Source: Pelagicoccus sp. SDUM812002 (lineage in GTDB: Bacteria; Verrucomicrobiota; Verrucomicrobiia; Opitutales; Opitutaceae). Taken from it: a stretch of DNA of 64,000 nt. Of the stretch, positions 1-9,373 are shown piece after piece. The stretch's first letter is position 1. Every line of letters starts with the position of its first letter. The notes below the pieces were generated by a model. It saw only the letters and a list, made by a program, of their open reading frames with translations, had not been told where the DNA came from and did not search any database. The DNA is taken from assembly GCF_031127835.1 (NCBI RefSeq), contig NZ_JARXHX010000018.1, positions 1-64,000 of the forward strand, read 5' to 3'. The translations under genes were made by a program, and so were the position numbers.

Positions 1-277
1 TCTCAACAATGCAGGAGATCTTTTCTTATTTGTAGAATTAGAAAATGGATACGTCGCCTCGTTGGTTATATTTGAAATTTCTATCTCTCCCCATCAGTGG
101 TATTCACGACACTTAAATTTACGGGTTAATTTACGCGAAAATTTACGGGCGCGTTAATTTTGTGTTTGGAGGTTTATACTTAGGTATAGATTTGGAATCG
201 CAAGACGTATCTGCGTCCCGGAGGGGACATCTCCTCTTTGATGGAGAGCTTGAGGGGCAGAGGTGGCGTGGGTTCTA
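1..277. other. Non-coding 3' flank of the prolyl oligopeptidase gene
   Basis: I see no convincing gene here. The stretch lies downstream of the minus-strand peptidase gene and is AT-rich between about 90 and 190. It contains a three-unit direct repeat at 116-151, listed separately, and one copy of the over-represented octamer TGGATACG (46-53). It may be the promoter region of a gene to the left of the window. Confidence 0.5.
116..151 (+). repeat. Three direct repeats with exact 12-bp period
   Basis: The octamer AATTTACG starts at 116, 128 and 140, so the units are exactly 12 bp apart. The first and third units continue as GGG and the middle one as CGCG. Spaced AT-rich direct repeats are typical of protein-binding arrays, but no binding protein can be named from the sequence. 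Confidence 0.55.
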
Positions 278-2395
278 TTATTCGTTCGCGGAGAGCTTAT
301 CCCAGAGGTAGGTGTAGATGAGGGCGGAGCTGTAGGCTCTTTGGGCGTTGGTGGAGGAGCCGGCGTGGCCGCCTTCGGTGTTCTCGTAATAGAGGGTGGG
401 GTGGCCTTGCTGAAGCATCTTGGCCATCATCTTACGGGCGTGGCCCGGGTGGACGCGGTCGTCGCGGGTGGAGGTAGTGAAGAGGGGTTCCGGATAGGTC
501 TGGTCGGGGTTCAGGTTTTGGTAGGGCGAATACTTGGAGATGTATTCCCATTCGTCAGGATTATCGGGGTCGCCGTATTCGCCCACCCAGCTCGCTCCCG
601 CGAGTAGTTTGTCGTAGCGGCGCATATCCAGCAGCGGAACCGCGCAGACGACGGCGTTGAAGAGGTCGGGGCGCTGCGTGTAGGCCACGCCTACGAGCAA
701 GCCGCCGTTGCTTCCTCCGAAGATGCCGAGGCTTTGCGGAGTGGCGATGCCGCGGCGGATCAGGTCTTCGGCGACGGCGATGAAGTCGTCGTAAGCGCGC
801 TGGCGGTTTTCCTTGAGGGCCGCTCGGTGCCAGGCGGGGCCGAACTCGCCACCGCCGCGTATATTAGCGGTCACGTAGACACCGCCTTTCTCTAGCCATG
901 CGGCTCCGGTGACGGCCCGATAGCCGGGCTTGATCGAAATTTCGAAGCCGCCGTAGCCGTAGAGCAGGGTCGGGTGGCTGCCGTCCGTTTCGAGGTTTTT
1001 GCGGGCTGTAACGAAATAGGGGATACGTGTACCGTCGGCAGAGATGGCTTCGTATTGGGTCGACTCCAAGCCTTCCGCATCGAAAAAGGCGGGCAACGCG
1101 TATACGGGAGTAGCGGCTATTTCGCCTTGCGCGAAGCGGTAATGGTAAAGGGTGGAGGGGGTGAGGAAGTCTTCGTAGGTTAAAAAGAAGTCAGTGTCCG
1201 TGTGGCGGAGGTTCTGGATCGAAAAACTTCCGAGACTCGGTGTATCGACCTTTTGGGCATGCCAGGAATCGTCGTTGCGGGTGTAACGATACAGGACGTT
1301 GCTTATGTTTTCGAGGAGGTTGAGGTATAGAGCATCTTGGGAAATGCCGACTTGGTCGATGCTCGAGCGCGAGTCGACCAAGACAACGGTGTTGAGCTTA
1401 GCGATACCTTCGAGCAGAAGCGGCAGGTCAGCGGAGACGAGGCTTCCTTGCGGGTAGGTGGTTCCGTCGACGGTCCAATCCGATTTGAGGTGCAGCAGCA
1501 ATTGGTCTTGGAAGAGGCCTTCGACATCGGAGTCTTCCGGTATGGGGAGCTTTTTTAGGGCGCCGTCGACCCATGCAAATACGGTGCGGGTGAAGAAGGT
1601 GATGGATCGCTGGACGAAGAAATAGGTCGGCCCGTCGGCTTGGCGGAGGGAGAAGGGCCACGCTCCGACGTCGGTTTGTTCGCCCTCGAACAATTCGGTG
1701 GCCTCGTCGAGCGGTTGGTTGCGTATCCAGCGTTTGACGACGCGTGGATAGCCAGAGTTGGTCTGGGAGCCGGGCCCGAAGTCGGTGGCGATCAAGAGGG
1801 TGTCTCGGTCCACCCATTCGACGCTGCCTTTGGCGGTCGGCAAGTGGAAGCCATCCGCGACGAAGGCCTTGGCCTGCGGATCAAACTCCCGTATTTCCAC
1901 GGCATCACCTCCGCCGGGAGAAAGCTCCATGAGGCAGCGTTGGTAGTCCGGCTGCAACCAAGACGCACCTTTGTAGACCCACTTAACGCCTTCCTCTTCG
2001 CCGAGCAGATCGATATCGAGGACGGTTTCCCATAGGGGCGAGCCAGAGAGGTAGGAGGTCTTAGGCGAACGGCGAAGCAATCCGCGCGGGTTGTCTTCGT
2101 CTTGCCAGAAATTATAGACGAAGTCCTGGCGAACAGCGGGGTAGGGAATCCGTTCGTCCGAATCGAGGATTTGCAAGGACCTTGCCTCGATCTGATCGAA
2201 GAGGGCGGTCTCCGCGTAGCGCCTATGGGCGATGGCGTTTTGCTGCTCTACCCATGCGAGCGCTTCGGGGCTGTCTACGGCTTCGAGCCAGAGGTGCGGA
2301 TCGTTTTCGGGTGGGTGAGCGCTGGCAGGCATGGCGAGGAGAGTGGTGACAAGGATCAGAGAGGTGAGCTGGAACATGGGAGGTATAAGCAACAA
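278..2395 (-). CDS. Secreted prolyl oligopeptidase family serine peptidase (S9A)
   Basis: This is a periplasmic or secreted peptidase that would cleave short peptides after proline or a related residue. The 705-residue length matches the family. An N-terminal hydrophobic signal ending near an ASA-H site precedes a beta-propeller region and a C-terminal alpha/beta-hydrolase domain. The nucleophile elbow GGSNGG puts the catalytic serine at residue 562. The acid is in the TRDDRVHPGH motif near 645 and the histidine in GGHAGSS near 677, in the expected order. A second in-frame ATG six codons downstream (2377) gives a tighter signal peptide. The start lies only 6 bp after the stop of the NYN-domain gene, so the two are probably co-transcribed. 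The exact substrate cannot be predicted. Confidence 0.93.
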   Translation of the reverse strand: MLLIPPMFQLTSLILVTTLLAMPASAHPPENDPHLWLEAVDSPEALAWVEQQNAIAHRRYAETALFDQIEARSLQILDSDERIPYPAVRQDFVYNFWQDEDNPRGLLRRSPKTSYLSGSPLWETVLDIDLLGEEEGVKWVYKGASWLQPDYQRCLMELSPGGGDAVEIREFDPQAKAFVADGFHLPTAKGSVEWVDRDTLLIATDFGPGSQTNSGYPRVVKRWIRNQPLDEATELFEGEQTDVGAWPFSLRQADGPTYFFVQRSITFFTRTVFAWVDGALKKLPIPEDSDVEGLFQDQLLLHLKSDWTVDGTTYPQGSLVSADLPLLLEGIAKLNTVVLVDSRSSIDQVGISQDALYLNLLENISNVLYRYTRNDDSWHAQKVDTPSLGSFSIQNLRHTDTDFFLTYEDFLTPSTLYHYRFAQGEIAATPVYALPAFFDAEGLESTQYEAISADGTRIPYFVTARKNLETDGSHPTLLYGYGGFEISIKPGYRAVTGAAWLEKGGVYVTANIRGGGEFGPAWHRAALKENRQRAYDDFIAVAEDLIRRGIATPQSLGIFGGSNGGLLVGVAYTQRPDLFNAVVCAVPLLDMRRYDKLLAGASWVGEYGDPDNPDEWEYISKYSPYQNLNPDQTYPEPLFTTSTRDDRVHPGHARKMMAKMLQQGHPTLYYENTEGGHAGSSTNAQRAYSSALIYTYLWDKLSANE

Positions 2396-2401
2396 GGGAT
2401 G

Positions 2402-3133
2402 CTATTTACCTCGCAGGCGCACGGAGAATATGGAACCGGTGCCGTTGTTTTCCTTGTGGATTTCGAAGGTGTCGATAGCGGCGAAAAGTTCGCTGAGCTT
2501 GGAGAATCCGTAGTTGCGGGGGTCGAAGGAACCTTGGTTGAGAATGTGGTTGCCGACCGGGCCGAGGCGGGCCCAGCCGTCTTCGTCCGCTCTGGCGTCC
2601 ACCGCGTTGCGAAGCAGGTTCATTAACTTGGTGTCGCCCTTGAGCTTTTGGGTGGGGCCAGTCTTGTCGCTCTGCTTAACCTTGGCTTTCTTTTCGTCGT
2701 CGAGGTAGAGGAAGCGGGTGCAGCTGGCGACGAAGGGCTCGGGTGTCTTGGCGTCGCCGAAGCCGATAACGCGCTTGCCGTCGGCCCGCAGGCGGAGGAC
2801 GAGCGGCGTGAAGTCGCAGTCGGAGGAGACGAGGCAGAAGGTGCCGACGTTCTTAGTATAGAGAATGTCCATGGCCTCGATGAGCAGGGCCATGTCGGAG
2901 GCGTTCTTGCCCTTGACGATGTCGAAGTGCTGCACGGGCTGGATCGCGTATTCGTGCAGCACTTTTTCCCAGCCGGAGAGGGCGGGTTTCTTCCAGTTTC
3001 CGTAGGCTCGGCGGATGCTGACGCTGCCGTAGGTGGCGAGCTCGGCGATGATGAAGTTGATCTTGGCGGCCGGGGCGTTGTCGGCGTCGATGAGTAGAGC
3101 GATGTTCTCGCCGGAGGATTCGGTATCGGGCAT
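2402..3133 (-). CDS. NYN-domain (PIN-like) putative RNase with C-terminal OST-HTH/LOTUS domain
   Basis: The N-terminal ~150 residues carry the NYN signature. An early acidic run (ALLIDADN) and the K-ASDMALLIEAMD and SSDCDFTPLV motifs supply the conserved acidic residues of this PIN-like nuclease fold. A winged-helix LOTUS/OST-HTH module follows from about residue 165, recognised by the LMNLLRNAV start and a GFSKLSELF core. Proteins of this DUF88/LabA type are predicted RNA-processing or RNA-degrading nucleases, and LOTUS domains bind RNA. The gene is immediately upstream of the peptidase gene on the same strand. No functional link between the two products is obvious. Domain assignment is firm; target RNA is unknown. 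Confidence 0.9.
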   Translation of the reverse strand: MPDTESSGENIALLIDADNAPAAKINFIIAELATYGSVSIRRAYGNWKKPALSGWEKVLHEYAIQPVQHFDIVKGKNASDMALLIEAMDILYTKNVGTFCLVSSDCDFTPLVLRLRADGKRVIGFGDAKTPEPFVASCTRFLYLDDEKKAKVKQSDKTGPTQKLKGDTKLMNLLRNAVDARADEDGWARLGPVGNHILNQGSFDPRNYGFSKLSELFAAIDTFEIHKENNGTGSIFSVRLRGK

Positions 3134-3437
3134 GGATGCTGGGATTGGGGATCAAGAGAAAGACGAAGTGACCCATACGTTTGAGGCTGCAGCGAGGCAA
3201 GGGATTAACAGTGCAAATACTTAGAAGGGGGTTCGAAACCACTGGTCCATACGGATTGCACGCGGATGAACGGGTTGTGCCGTGTTTGCCCACGACGGAG
3301 GCTTGCCGGAGTGGTGAGTCAAATACTCGAAGGGTCACGAATGGGTGAGGATGATCCTGCCGACCGGACGGGGTGGAAGCCGTCCCTCCAGTGAGGGGGA
3401 GCGATCTAGCTGGGCACGGCGAGAAGCAGGCGTGGGG
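3134..3437. other. Intergenic region with a REP-like hairpin
   Basis: No gene is supported here. It is upstream of the NYN gene and downstream of the small membrane protein gene, both on the minus strand. A palindromic repeat at 3366-3392 matches one at 4053-4079. A GGTTCGAA-like stretch near 3231 resembles a tRNA T-loop, but no cloverleaf can be built around it. Confidence 0.5.
3366..3392. repeat. REP-like palindrome, copy 1
   Basis: This 27-bp element matches 4053-4079 with a single G/C difference. It forms a stem of GGACGGG against a near-complementary arm around the loop GTGGAA, followed by TCCAGT. The same loop sequence with different stem bases occurs at 16845-16860. It is probably a short intergenic repetitive hairpin. 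Confidence 0.7.
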
Positions 3438-3929
3438 CTATACCTTGGCTGCTATTTCAAGAGGGACTAGGTCGCGAATGGCTCCCCAGCGGCCGTGCTC
3501 GACCTCGGCTTTAAGTGTCGTACCGCCTACTTTGAATATGATAAACTGGCTATTGTTCACCGTTTTGAAATCAATCGAACGCAGCTCGCTCATAGGCCAG
3601 CATTTTTCCTTGCCGAAGAATTTAGCGCGAATTTCCGTATCAGTAATTGTGATACGGCTAGGGCAAACGAATGACGCGTAGGCGAAGGTAAAGGGAAAGA
3701 AGGGGAGCGATATGACAAACACTCCAAAGACCGGGCCAAGAGCCTGCAACCAGAGAATGGTGAAGTCGAATGCGAAGTCTTCGTCCTTGGTCAGGTAGGT
3801 TGCCCCTTCGTATTCTTGATGGCTACCGCCAAAAGAGTAAACGATTCCGTAAAGGAGAATACCAGCTATCGCCGCGTAGGAACCTGAAAGAATGAGACGC
3901 GAGGAAATGGGCGAGGAAAGGCGGACCAT
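3438..3929 (-). CDS. Hypothetical membrane protein with PH-like C-terminal domain
   Basis: This 163-residue protein has two membrane segments, roughly residues 10-32 and 55-85. They are joined by a polar loop and followed by a soluble C-terminal half starting near CPSRITITDTEIRAKF. That half is beta-rich and resembles bacterial PH-like (bPH) domains. I do not recognise a specific family. The gene stands alone between two copies of the same palindromic repeat. The start at 3929 gives a plausible N-terminal membrane segment. Confidence 0.7.
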   Translation of the reverse strand: MVRLSSPISSRLILSGSYAAIAGILLYGIVYSFGGSHQEYEGATYLTKDEDFAFDFTILWLQALGPVFGVFVISLPFFPFTFAYASFVCPSRITITDTEIRAKFFGKEKCWPMSELRSIDFKTVNNSQFIIFKVGGTTLKAEVEHGRWGAIRDLVPLEIAAKV

Positions 3930-4052
3930 AAATACCTGGTGTTGAGGCGGCTACGACAGAGGTGGAGCGAGGGATACGTTAGCCGTAACGAGGAGGCAAG
4001 GCATTTTGCGGGAGGTTCGTAGAATCATGATTTTGATTAAATCCTGCAGCGC

Positions 4053-4079
4053 GGACGGGGTGGAACCCGTCCCTCCAGT
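4053..4079. repeat. REP-like palindrome, copy 2
   Basis: This copy has a perfect 7-bp stem, GGACGGG / CCCGTCC, around a GTGGAA loop and is followed by CTCCAGT. It differs from copy 1 (3366-3392) at one base. The element sits about 90 bp upstream of the GHL10 lipoprotein gene and could also act as a transcript end for neighbouring genes. Confidence 0.75.
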
Positions 4080-4145
4080 TGATTTGATTTCGACGGGTTG
4101 GGGGATCGATTTTGACTTTGGTTCAAACCGTTTTGTTTATGGCGC

Positions 4146-5711
4146 ATGGTTGAATCTGGGCATAACTTTCGGAAAGCGTTAGCGACAGCGTTCGTCGCGG
4201 CTCTTTTCGCGGTCTGCTTTCTGCCGGGATGCTCCTCGGATATCGAGGAACCTGTCGAGGTCGCTGCTACTGTACCTAGCCTAACCCCGCCGGAGATCGC
4301 TCGCGAATTCCGCGGCGTATGGATTCCCACGGTGGCGAACTTGAGCTGGCCCTCGAAGCCCGGCCTTAGCATTGCCGACCAACAAGCGGAGTTATTGGCT
4401 CTGCTGGATGAGGCTTTGGAGCTGAATCAGAATGCGGTCATCCTGCAAGTGAGACCCGCTTGCGATGCGTTTTACCTGTCGGACATTGAACCGTGGTCTG
4501 AGTACCTTACAGGAAAGCAGGGCCAAGGTCCCTTGCCCTTTTACGATCCTTTGGAGTTTGCGGTGACAGAAGCCCACCAACGGGGACTCGAGCTGCATGC
4601 TTGGTTCAACCCCTATCGAGTTCGGAGCTTGAAGATAACAGCTCCCGCTGCGGATAGCCACGTGAGCAAGCGGCATCCGGAATGGGTTCGCACGTACGGC
4701 AGTCTGCTCTGGCTGGATCCTGGGCTGCCGGAGGTACAGGACTACACGCTGCAAGTCGTGCTGGACGTGGTGCAGCGCTACGACATCGATGCCGTTCATT
4801 TCGACGACTATTTTTATCCCTATCCAGAGAAGGACAAAAAGGGGAAGTATTTGGATTTTCCTGACAATCTGAGCTGGGAGAAATTCGGAAAGGAAACCGG
4901 CCTCATCCGAAGCGATTGGCGTCGCCGTAACGTAGATGAGTTTGTCCATAAAGTGTATCGGGAAATTCACGACGTGAAGCCTCAGATAAAGTTTGGCATT
5001 AGTCCCTTCGGCATCTGGCGGCCCGGCCACCCCGATACGATCGCCGGACTCGATGCCTACGAGGCGCTCTATGCAGACGCTCGAAAATGGCTACGGGAGG
5101 GCTGGTGCGACTATCTAGCGCCTCAGCTTTACTGGCCCATCAACGACCCGCCAACGAGCTACCCAATCCTCCTGGACTGGTGGACGGGGCAAAGCCTGCT
5201 GGATCGTCATGTCTTTCCCGGGCTCAATGCCCTGAAGGTTTTGGACGGGTGGCCAGTTGCAGAAATCTCAAGGCAAATCGAGTTCACTCGCACCCAGCCG
5301 AGAGCAGGAGGGCAAATCCTCTGGAGCGTCAATGCCTACAGGGACAAAAAGGCGTTCAAGGATGAGCTTGCGGGCGAGGTTTACACGGAACCAGCTTTGA
5401 GCCCTCGATTTGAGTGGCTTGATTCTACCCCGCCCGCGACGCCGACCTTGTCGATGAATGTCGCGGATAATGGATACGAGGCGACATGGAGCGCACTGGG
5501 CGACGAAGAGGCTTGGCTGTGGGTGGTGCAGACGCTCGAGCGCGGCGAATGGAAAACGAGTATCCTTCCCCGAGGCGAAACATCTTTTCGATTCGTTTCG
5601 ACTATCGAGGGCGTCGCCGTGACAAGCGTGGACCGCAGCGGAAACACGAGCTTGCCAGCGGTTCTGGAAGTTGAGTCAGGCGAGAGCCGCGACCAAGGCG
5701 CCGATCGCTAG
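4146..5711 (+). CDS. Glycosyl hydrolase-like 10 (GHL10/DUF187, YngK-type) lipoprotein
   Basis: The predicted product is an outer-membrane or periplasmic lipoprotein with a TIM-barrel glycoside-hydrolase-like fold. The N-terminus has a hydrophobic segment ending in a lipobox (LPGC, Cys near residue 28). The mature domain starts with EFRGVWIPTVANLSWP, the typical GHL10 opening. It continues with VILQVRPACDAFY, an AWFNPYR motif and an HFDDYFYPYP motif carrying the putative acidic catalytic residues. A C-terminal beta-rich domain of about 100 residues follows. Substrates of this family are mostly uncharacterised; peptidoglycan-derived or extracellular polysaccharides are plausible. It is convergent with the EEP gene and not obviously part of an operon. 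Confidence 0.9.
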   Translation: MVESGHNFRKALATAFVAALFAVCFLPGCSSDIEEPVEVAATVPSLTPPEIAREFRGVWIPTVANLSWPSKPGLSIADQQAELLALLDEALELNQNAVILQVRPACDAFYLSDIEPWSEYLTGKQGQGPLPFYDPLEFAVTEAHQRGLELHAWFNPYRVRSLKITAPAADSHVSKRHPEWVRTYGSLLWLDPGLPEVQDYTLQVVLDVVQRYDIDAVHFDDYFYPYPEKDKKGKYLDFPDNLSWEKFGKETGLIRSDWRRRNVDEFVHKVYREIHDVKPQIKFGISPFGIWRPGHPDTIAGLDAYEALYADARKWLREGWCDYLAPQLYWPINDPPTSYPILLDWWTGQSLLDRHVFPGLNALKVLDGWPVAEISRQIEFTRTQPRAGGQILWSVNAYRDKKAFKDELAGEVYTEPALSPRFEWLDSTPPATPTLSMNVADNGYEATWSALGDEEAWLWVVQTLERGEWKTSILPRGETSFRFVSTIEGVAVTSVDRSGNTSLPAVLEVESGESRDQGADR

Positions 5712-5764
5712 GGCAGTTGCCACCATCGCGTGCAGCTGACCCGCTTCGGATCGGATCGAAAAGC

Positions 5765-6880
5765 TTAGCGGTCTGGCTGATGGACGTCGTTAGGGCTGAC
5801 GTTTTCGTCGTCCAGCTTTTCATCCATCATCTCCTTGTCATCCTCATCCGGCTTCAGCGGCTCTGAATCGTTGGAATCCTTGGGGGTCAACACGAGTTTG
5901 ACGTACATCGAAAAGTGGTCGGAGCCGTACTTCGGAAGACGACGAATGGTCGCGAGCTCGAAGTGTTTGCTACAAAAAAGATGGTCGAGCGGCCAACGAA
6001 AGCACCAGAGCTTAGCATGAAATGTATTGAACATTCCCCTACCGATACGGACGTCCCGCATGCCGCTCGCTTCGCGGAATAGTCGGGTAGTGCCGGACCA
6101 GGCTACATCGTTGAGATCGCCTGTCACGATAGCTGGAACGAGGGCCTTCGACACGCTTTTTCCAACCATGGTCAACTCCGCGTCGCGCTCAGAGCTTTCG
6201 GTGTTTTCCGATGGGCTAGGCGGAGCAGGATGGATGAAATGCAAACGTATCGCTCGCCCGTTTTCCAATCTGGCAAGCGTATGGACCGAGGGTACGTTTT
6301 CCTCTACGAGCTGTTGGATCTTCGTATTCTCCAGTTCGAAACGGGAGTAGACCAGCATGCCATAGAGGTTGTCGATCGGGCACTTAGCGGTGTGGTGGTA
6401 GCCGTGTTCCCGCTCGAGTACGTCGAGCTTGTCTTGCCACCACTGATCGGTCTCGAGTGTGACAAGAATATCTGGCTGAGCATCGAGCACTATTTTAAGG
6501 AATCCATCGGCGTTGCGATTTGTTTGCAAAACGTTAGCGGTCATCATCGCGATGCTTTCGCCGCTCTCCGGATTGCGGCAATTGACGACCTCCTCCTTCC
6601 AGAAGCACGTGTAAGGAAGGATCCACCACGCTTCAATGCCTAACGCAAGCAGGCAACCGCCAACAGCTGCCCAGCTCCAGAGGCTTTCGAAATCGAGTAT
6701 CCACAAATCGACTGCAAGCAAGATGCCGGCGAGAGACGCGAATTGCAGCCGAGGGAAATCGAAGCCTCGCACCCACCAACCCTCGAAGCGCAGGAATGGT
6801 ATGACTGCGCAAAGCAGGACGAGGAAAGAGAGACAGATGCACGCTATTTCGGAAATCGACATAGTATACTGGAGTAGCAT
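5765..6880 (-). CDS. Endonuclease/exonuclease/phosphatase family membrane protein
   Basis: Residues 1-100 contain three hydrophobic membrane segments. The C-terminal domain has the EEP (DNase I-like) fold, with MTANVLQTNRNADGFL at the start, VTLETDQWW, the GDLND metal-binding motif, a PLDHLFCS motif and a final GSDHFSM with the catalytic Asp-His pair. Similar proteins (YafD-like) are membrane-anchored with the catalytic domain outside the cytoplasmic membrane. The substrate may be a nucleic acid, a phospholipid or another phosphodiester. The tail is very acidic and may be flexible. An alternative ATG at 6862 would trim six residues. The upstream spacer holds a perfect GC-rich hairpin (6893-6910). 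Confidence 0.88.
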   Translation of the reverse strand: MLLQYTMSISEIACICLSFLVLLCAVIPFLRFEGWWVRGFDFPRLQFASLAGILLAVDLWILDFESLWSWAAVGGCLLALGIEAWWILPYTCFWKEEVVNCRNPESGESIAMMTANVLQTNRNADGFLKIVLDAQPDILVTLETDQWWQDKLDVLEREHGYHHTAKCPIDNLYGMLVYSRFELENTKIQQLVEENVPSVHTLARLENGRAIRLHFIHPAPPSPSENTESSERDAELTMVGKSVSKALVPAIVTGDLNDVAWSGTTRLFREASGMRDVRIGRGMFNTFHAKLWCFRWPLDHLFCSKHFELATIRRLPKYGSDHFSMYVKLVLTPKDSNDSEPLKPDEDDKEMMDEKLDDENVSPNDVHQPDR

Positions 6881-6892
6881 TCGAAAAGAGGG

Positions 6893-6910
6893 CGCGGGGT
6901 CAACCCCGCG
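6893..6910. repeat. Perfect 8-bp GC-rich hairpin between two minus-strand genes
   Basis: CGCGGGGT (6893-6900) and ACCCCGCG (6903-6910) form a perfect inverted repeat with a two-base loop. It lies between the end of the RND exporter gene and the start of the EEP gene. It may terminate or stabilise the RND transcript, or be a degenerate relative of the REP-like palindromes at 3366, 4053 and 16845. Confidence 0.5.
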
Positions 6911-6946
6911 GATGCGAACGGACGCAGTATCATAAGTCCGCTTTGA

Positions 6947-9373
6947 CTAGGGCGTCGTAGACGTCGCGGCACCTTCGCTACTCCCTTTGTCTTCCGAGAA
7001 AAGCAACAGCAATGCCGGAAGCGTGAGCAAATCAGCCAGCAGAGCAATGCTGATAGAAAGGGCGGTCAGGAGCCCAAACCAGACGCTCGGGATGAAGTCG
7101 GAGAAGACCAGCAGTGAGAACCCAGTCACTATGACGATGGTGGTATACAGCATGGCGTAGCCGACTGAGCGATGGGTCCGCTTAACAGCGTCGGCGGGAG
7201 AGTGGCCGTGGGAAATTTCCTTTTGGTAGCGGTGGGCGTAGTGGATGGTATCGTCCACTGAAATGCCCATGGCGACCGAGGCGATGGTCATGGTCATGAA
7301 GTCCAGGGCGATGCCAGCCCAGCCCATGATCCCGAGCACGACGCCAATCGAGATGACGTTTGGCACCATGCAGACGAGCGCGATGCGGAGCGACCTGAAG
7401 ATGGCCAGAAAACAAATGAATACGCCGGCGGCTACGATCCCCAGGGTGAGGACTTGGGACCGGTAAAGGCTTTGCAGCAAGTCCTGGTAGACGACGAACA
7501 GGTTACTGAGCTGGTACGTGTCCGAGCCGATCCCGAGATCGGCGGCTCGTTGGTGGATGGAGTCGATAAGCACCGCCCGGTCGAGATCCTCCGTCGAGTC
7601 CTCAATTCGCAAGCTGATGCGAGCTTGGTGATGAGGCTCGGAGTAAAACGAGCCGAACAGGGAATCACGCAAAGTCTGGTCTACGGTGTAATAGGCTGCG
7701 GACAATTCGTATTCGGTGAGAGGCCGGCCTTGATTGAGCTGCTTCGCCAATTCGGTAAAGTTGACCAACGATAGGGCTTTGCCCACGCCTTCGATCTGGG
7801 AAACTTCATGCTGGAAGGCCTGCATGGTTTGGATCTCTTTGGCGGTTGCGAGGAGCGCGGTGTCGTCCTTTTCCTGCAAGGTGTAGATGATGTCGAGCGG
7901 GACGGAGCCGCCAAACTGCTGGTCGATAAAGCGGAGCTCTTTGTGAACGAGCGTCGAGCTTCGAAAGTAGTTGATGAAACTGTTTTCGACGGAGAGGAAG
8001 GCCACCCCAGCGGCGCCGGACAAAAAGAGGAGAATCGAGCCGATTATTACTCCGCGAGGGGCAGCAACCACCCAACGCGCCCCGACGGACAATGAGTGCT
8101 GGGCGAATGAGCGCTCGCTTTGCGGCTTTTCGGACGAGAGCAGGGCGGCGATTTGCGGAAACAGAGCCAAGCTGCCGAGAGTGGAAGCGATCATAGCGAG
8201 GATCATCATCAAGCCGAACGTATCTACTGGCTGGATACCAGAAAACATCAAGGCGGCGAAACCGATAGAAGTCGTTAAAGCTGAATACAGACAAGGGGCA
8301 GTTTTCTCGCGCAGGACGGCGCTGGCGACGTCTGCCGCGCTGGCCTTCGGGGCTGCCCGACGCTCCTCGCGGTACTGCACGATCAAGTGGATGACGATGG
8401 CCAGCGTGAGCACGATCTGCAGCGAGATGAAATTCGCGGAGATGACGGTACCCTTCAGTCCTAAGATTGCGAATACACCGAGCGTGCAGACGGCGCTGAA
8501 CGCGCTGGCGACGAAGGGCACGAGAACCCAGCGGATTGATCGAAACAGAAGAAAGAGGACGATACAGGCGGCAATCGCTAAAGCGCCTCCGAATACCACC
8601 AAGTCGTTGCGGACGATTTCCACCAGTTGGTAGGCGAGAGCTTGTTCGCCCCCGAGATAGACGCGAGCCCGCTCTTGATACGGTGCGAGGATTTCTCGGA
8701 TTTGTTCGACTTCCCGGTGGCGGCGCTCGGCGAGCTGCTGCTTGATGGGCTCGGCTTGGTCGTCAATCGTTTGGATGGCGTCCTGGTCGGGCTCGTCCTG
8801 GCGTAGCAGCTCGAGCTTCCGCTGGTGAAGTTGATCGAGCTCGGGATCGCGTCGGAACGTGACTTGAAGGCTGGTAGCGGTCTGGTCCTTGTTTACCAGA
8901 AGGTCCTCGTAAAGCGGGTGTCCGGCGAAGAGCCCAGGCAGCGTATCGAGCGGCGGACCGCTTTTTTCAAGCGTCCAATCGTCGGGATCCATGTTCGGAT
9001 CAAGGCCTCCTGTCGCCAGGCTGAGAAGCGGCACGTTGAGGATGGAGCGAACGGTGTCGACTCGATCAAGACGGGAAATCTCTTGGCTGATGGCGCCGAG
9101 GTCCGAGACGGTTTTCTCTGAAAAGAGTTCGTGGTCTAGTGGTTCGTACGCGATGAGCAGAAACTCCTGCGGCTGGAAGCGCTGGTCGATCTGCTGGGTG
9201 AGACGAAAATAGGGGTTGTCTCTGTCGACCAAGGTCTCCGCGGAGGCATCGATCTCGAAGCGGGTGGAGTGCCATGCTAGAAACGCGAAGAGAAGGCCGA
9301 GGACAACGAGGAAGGTCCGTGGGTGGGCGAGCCAGGGACTAGTTTTGCTCTGGCTCGGTCGGGTAGTCTTCAT
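6947..9373 (-). CDS. RND/MMPL family exporter
   Basis: This 808-residue inner-membrane transporter has the classical duplicated RND layout: one N-terminal membrane helix, a large periplasmic domain, five or six helices, then a second copy. The second membrane block contains a GISVDDTIHYAHRY motif, typical of MMPL/HpnN-like exporters, whose intramembrane acidic residues relay protons. Such proteins export lipids, hopanoids or hydrophobic small molecules. The ATG lies inside the end of the upstream MlaA-like gene (35-bp overlap), so translation is coupled. The MlaA pairing argues for lipid or sterol-like substrate traffic rather than drug efflux. The cargo is inferred, not shown. Confidence 0.9.
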   Translation of the reverse strand: MKTTRPSQSKTSPWLAHPRTFLVVLGLLFAFLAWHSTRFEIDASAETLVDRDNPYFRLTQQIDQRFQPQEFLLIAYEPLDHELFSEKTVSDLGAISQEISRLDRVDTVRSILNVPLLSLATGGLDPNMDPDDWTLEKSGPPLDTLPGLFAGHPLYEDLLVNKDQTATSLQVTFRRDPELDQLHQRKLELLRQDEPDQDAIQTIDDQAEPIKQQLAERRHREVEQIREILAPYQERARVYLGGEQALAYQLVEIVRNDLVVFGGALAIAACIVLFLLFRSIRWVLVPFVASAFSAVCTLGVFAILGLKGTVISANFISLQIVLTLAIVIHLIVQYREERRAAPKASAADVASAVLREKTAPCLYSALTTSIGFAALMFSGIQPVDTFGLMMILAMIASTLGSLALFPQIAALLSSEKPQSERSFAQHSLSVGARWVVAAPRGVIIGSILLFLSGAAGVAFLSVENSFINYFRSSTLVHKELRFIDQQFGGSVPLDIIYTLQEKDDTALLATAKEIQTMQAFQHEVSQIEGVGKALSLVNFTELAKQLNQGRPLTEYELSAAYYTVDQTLRDSLFGSFYSEPHHQARISLRIEDSTEDLDRAVLIDSIHQRAADLGIGSDTYQLSNLFVVYQDLLQSLYRSQVLTLGIVAAGVFICFLAIFRSLRIALVCMVPNVISIGVVLGIMGWAGIALDFMTMTIASVAMGISVDDTIHYAHRYQKEISHGHSPADAVKRTHRSVGYAMLYTTIVIVTGFSLLVFSDFIPSVWFGLLTALSISIALLADLLTLPALLLLFSEDKGSSEGAATSTTP

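Noticed and set aside
2102-2626. Plus-strand open frame across the junction of the NYN and peptidase genes
   Set aside because: Both minus-strand genes are well supported; this frame is antisense to them and has no recognisable domain.
3222-3260. tRNA-like T-loop (GGTTCGAA)
   Set aside because: The flanking bases do not form a T-stem beyond a few pairs, and no anticodon or acceptor stem can be placed.
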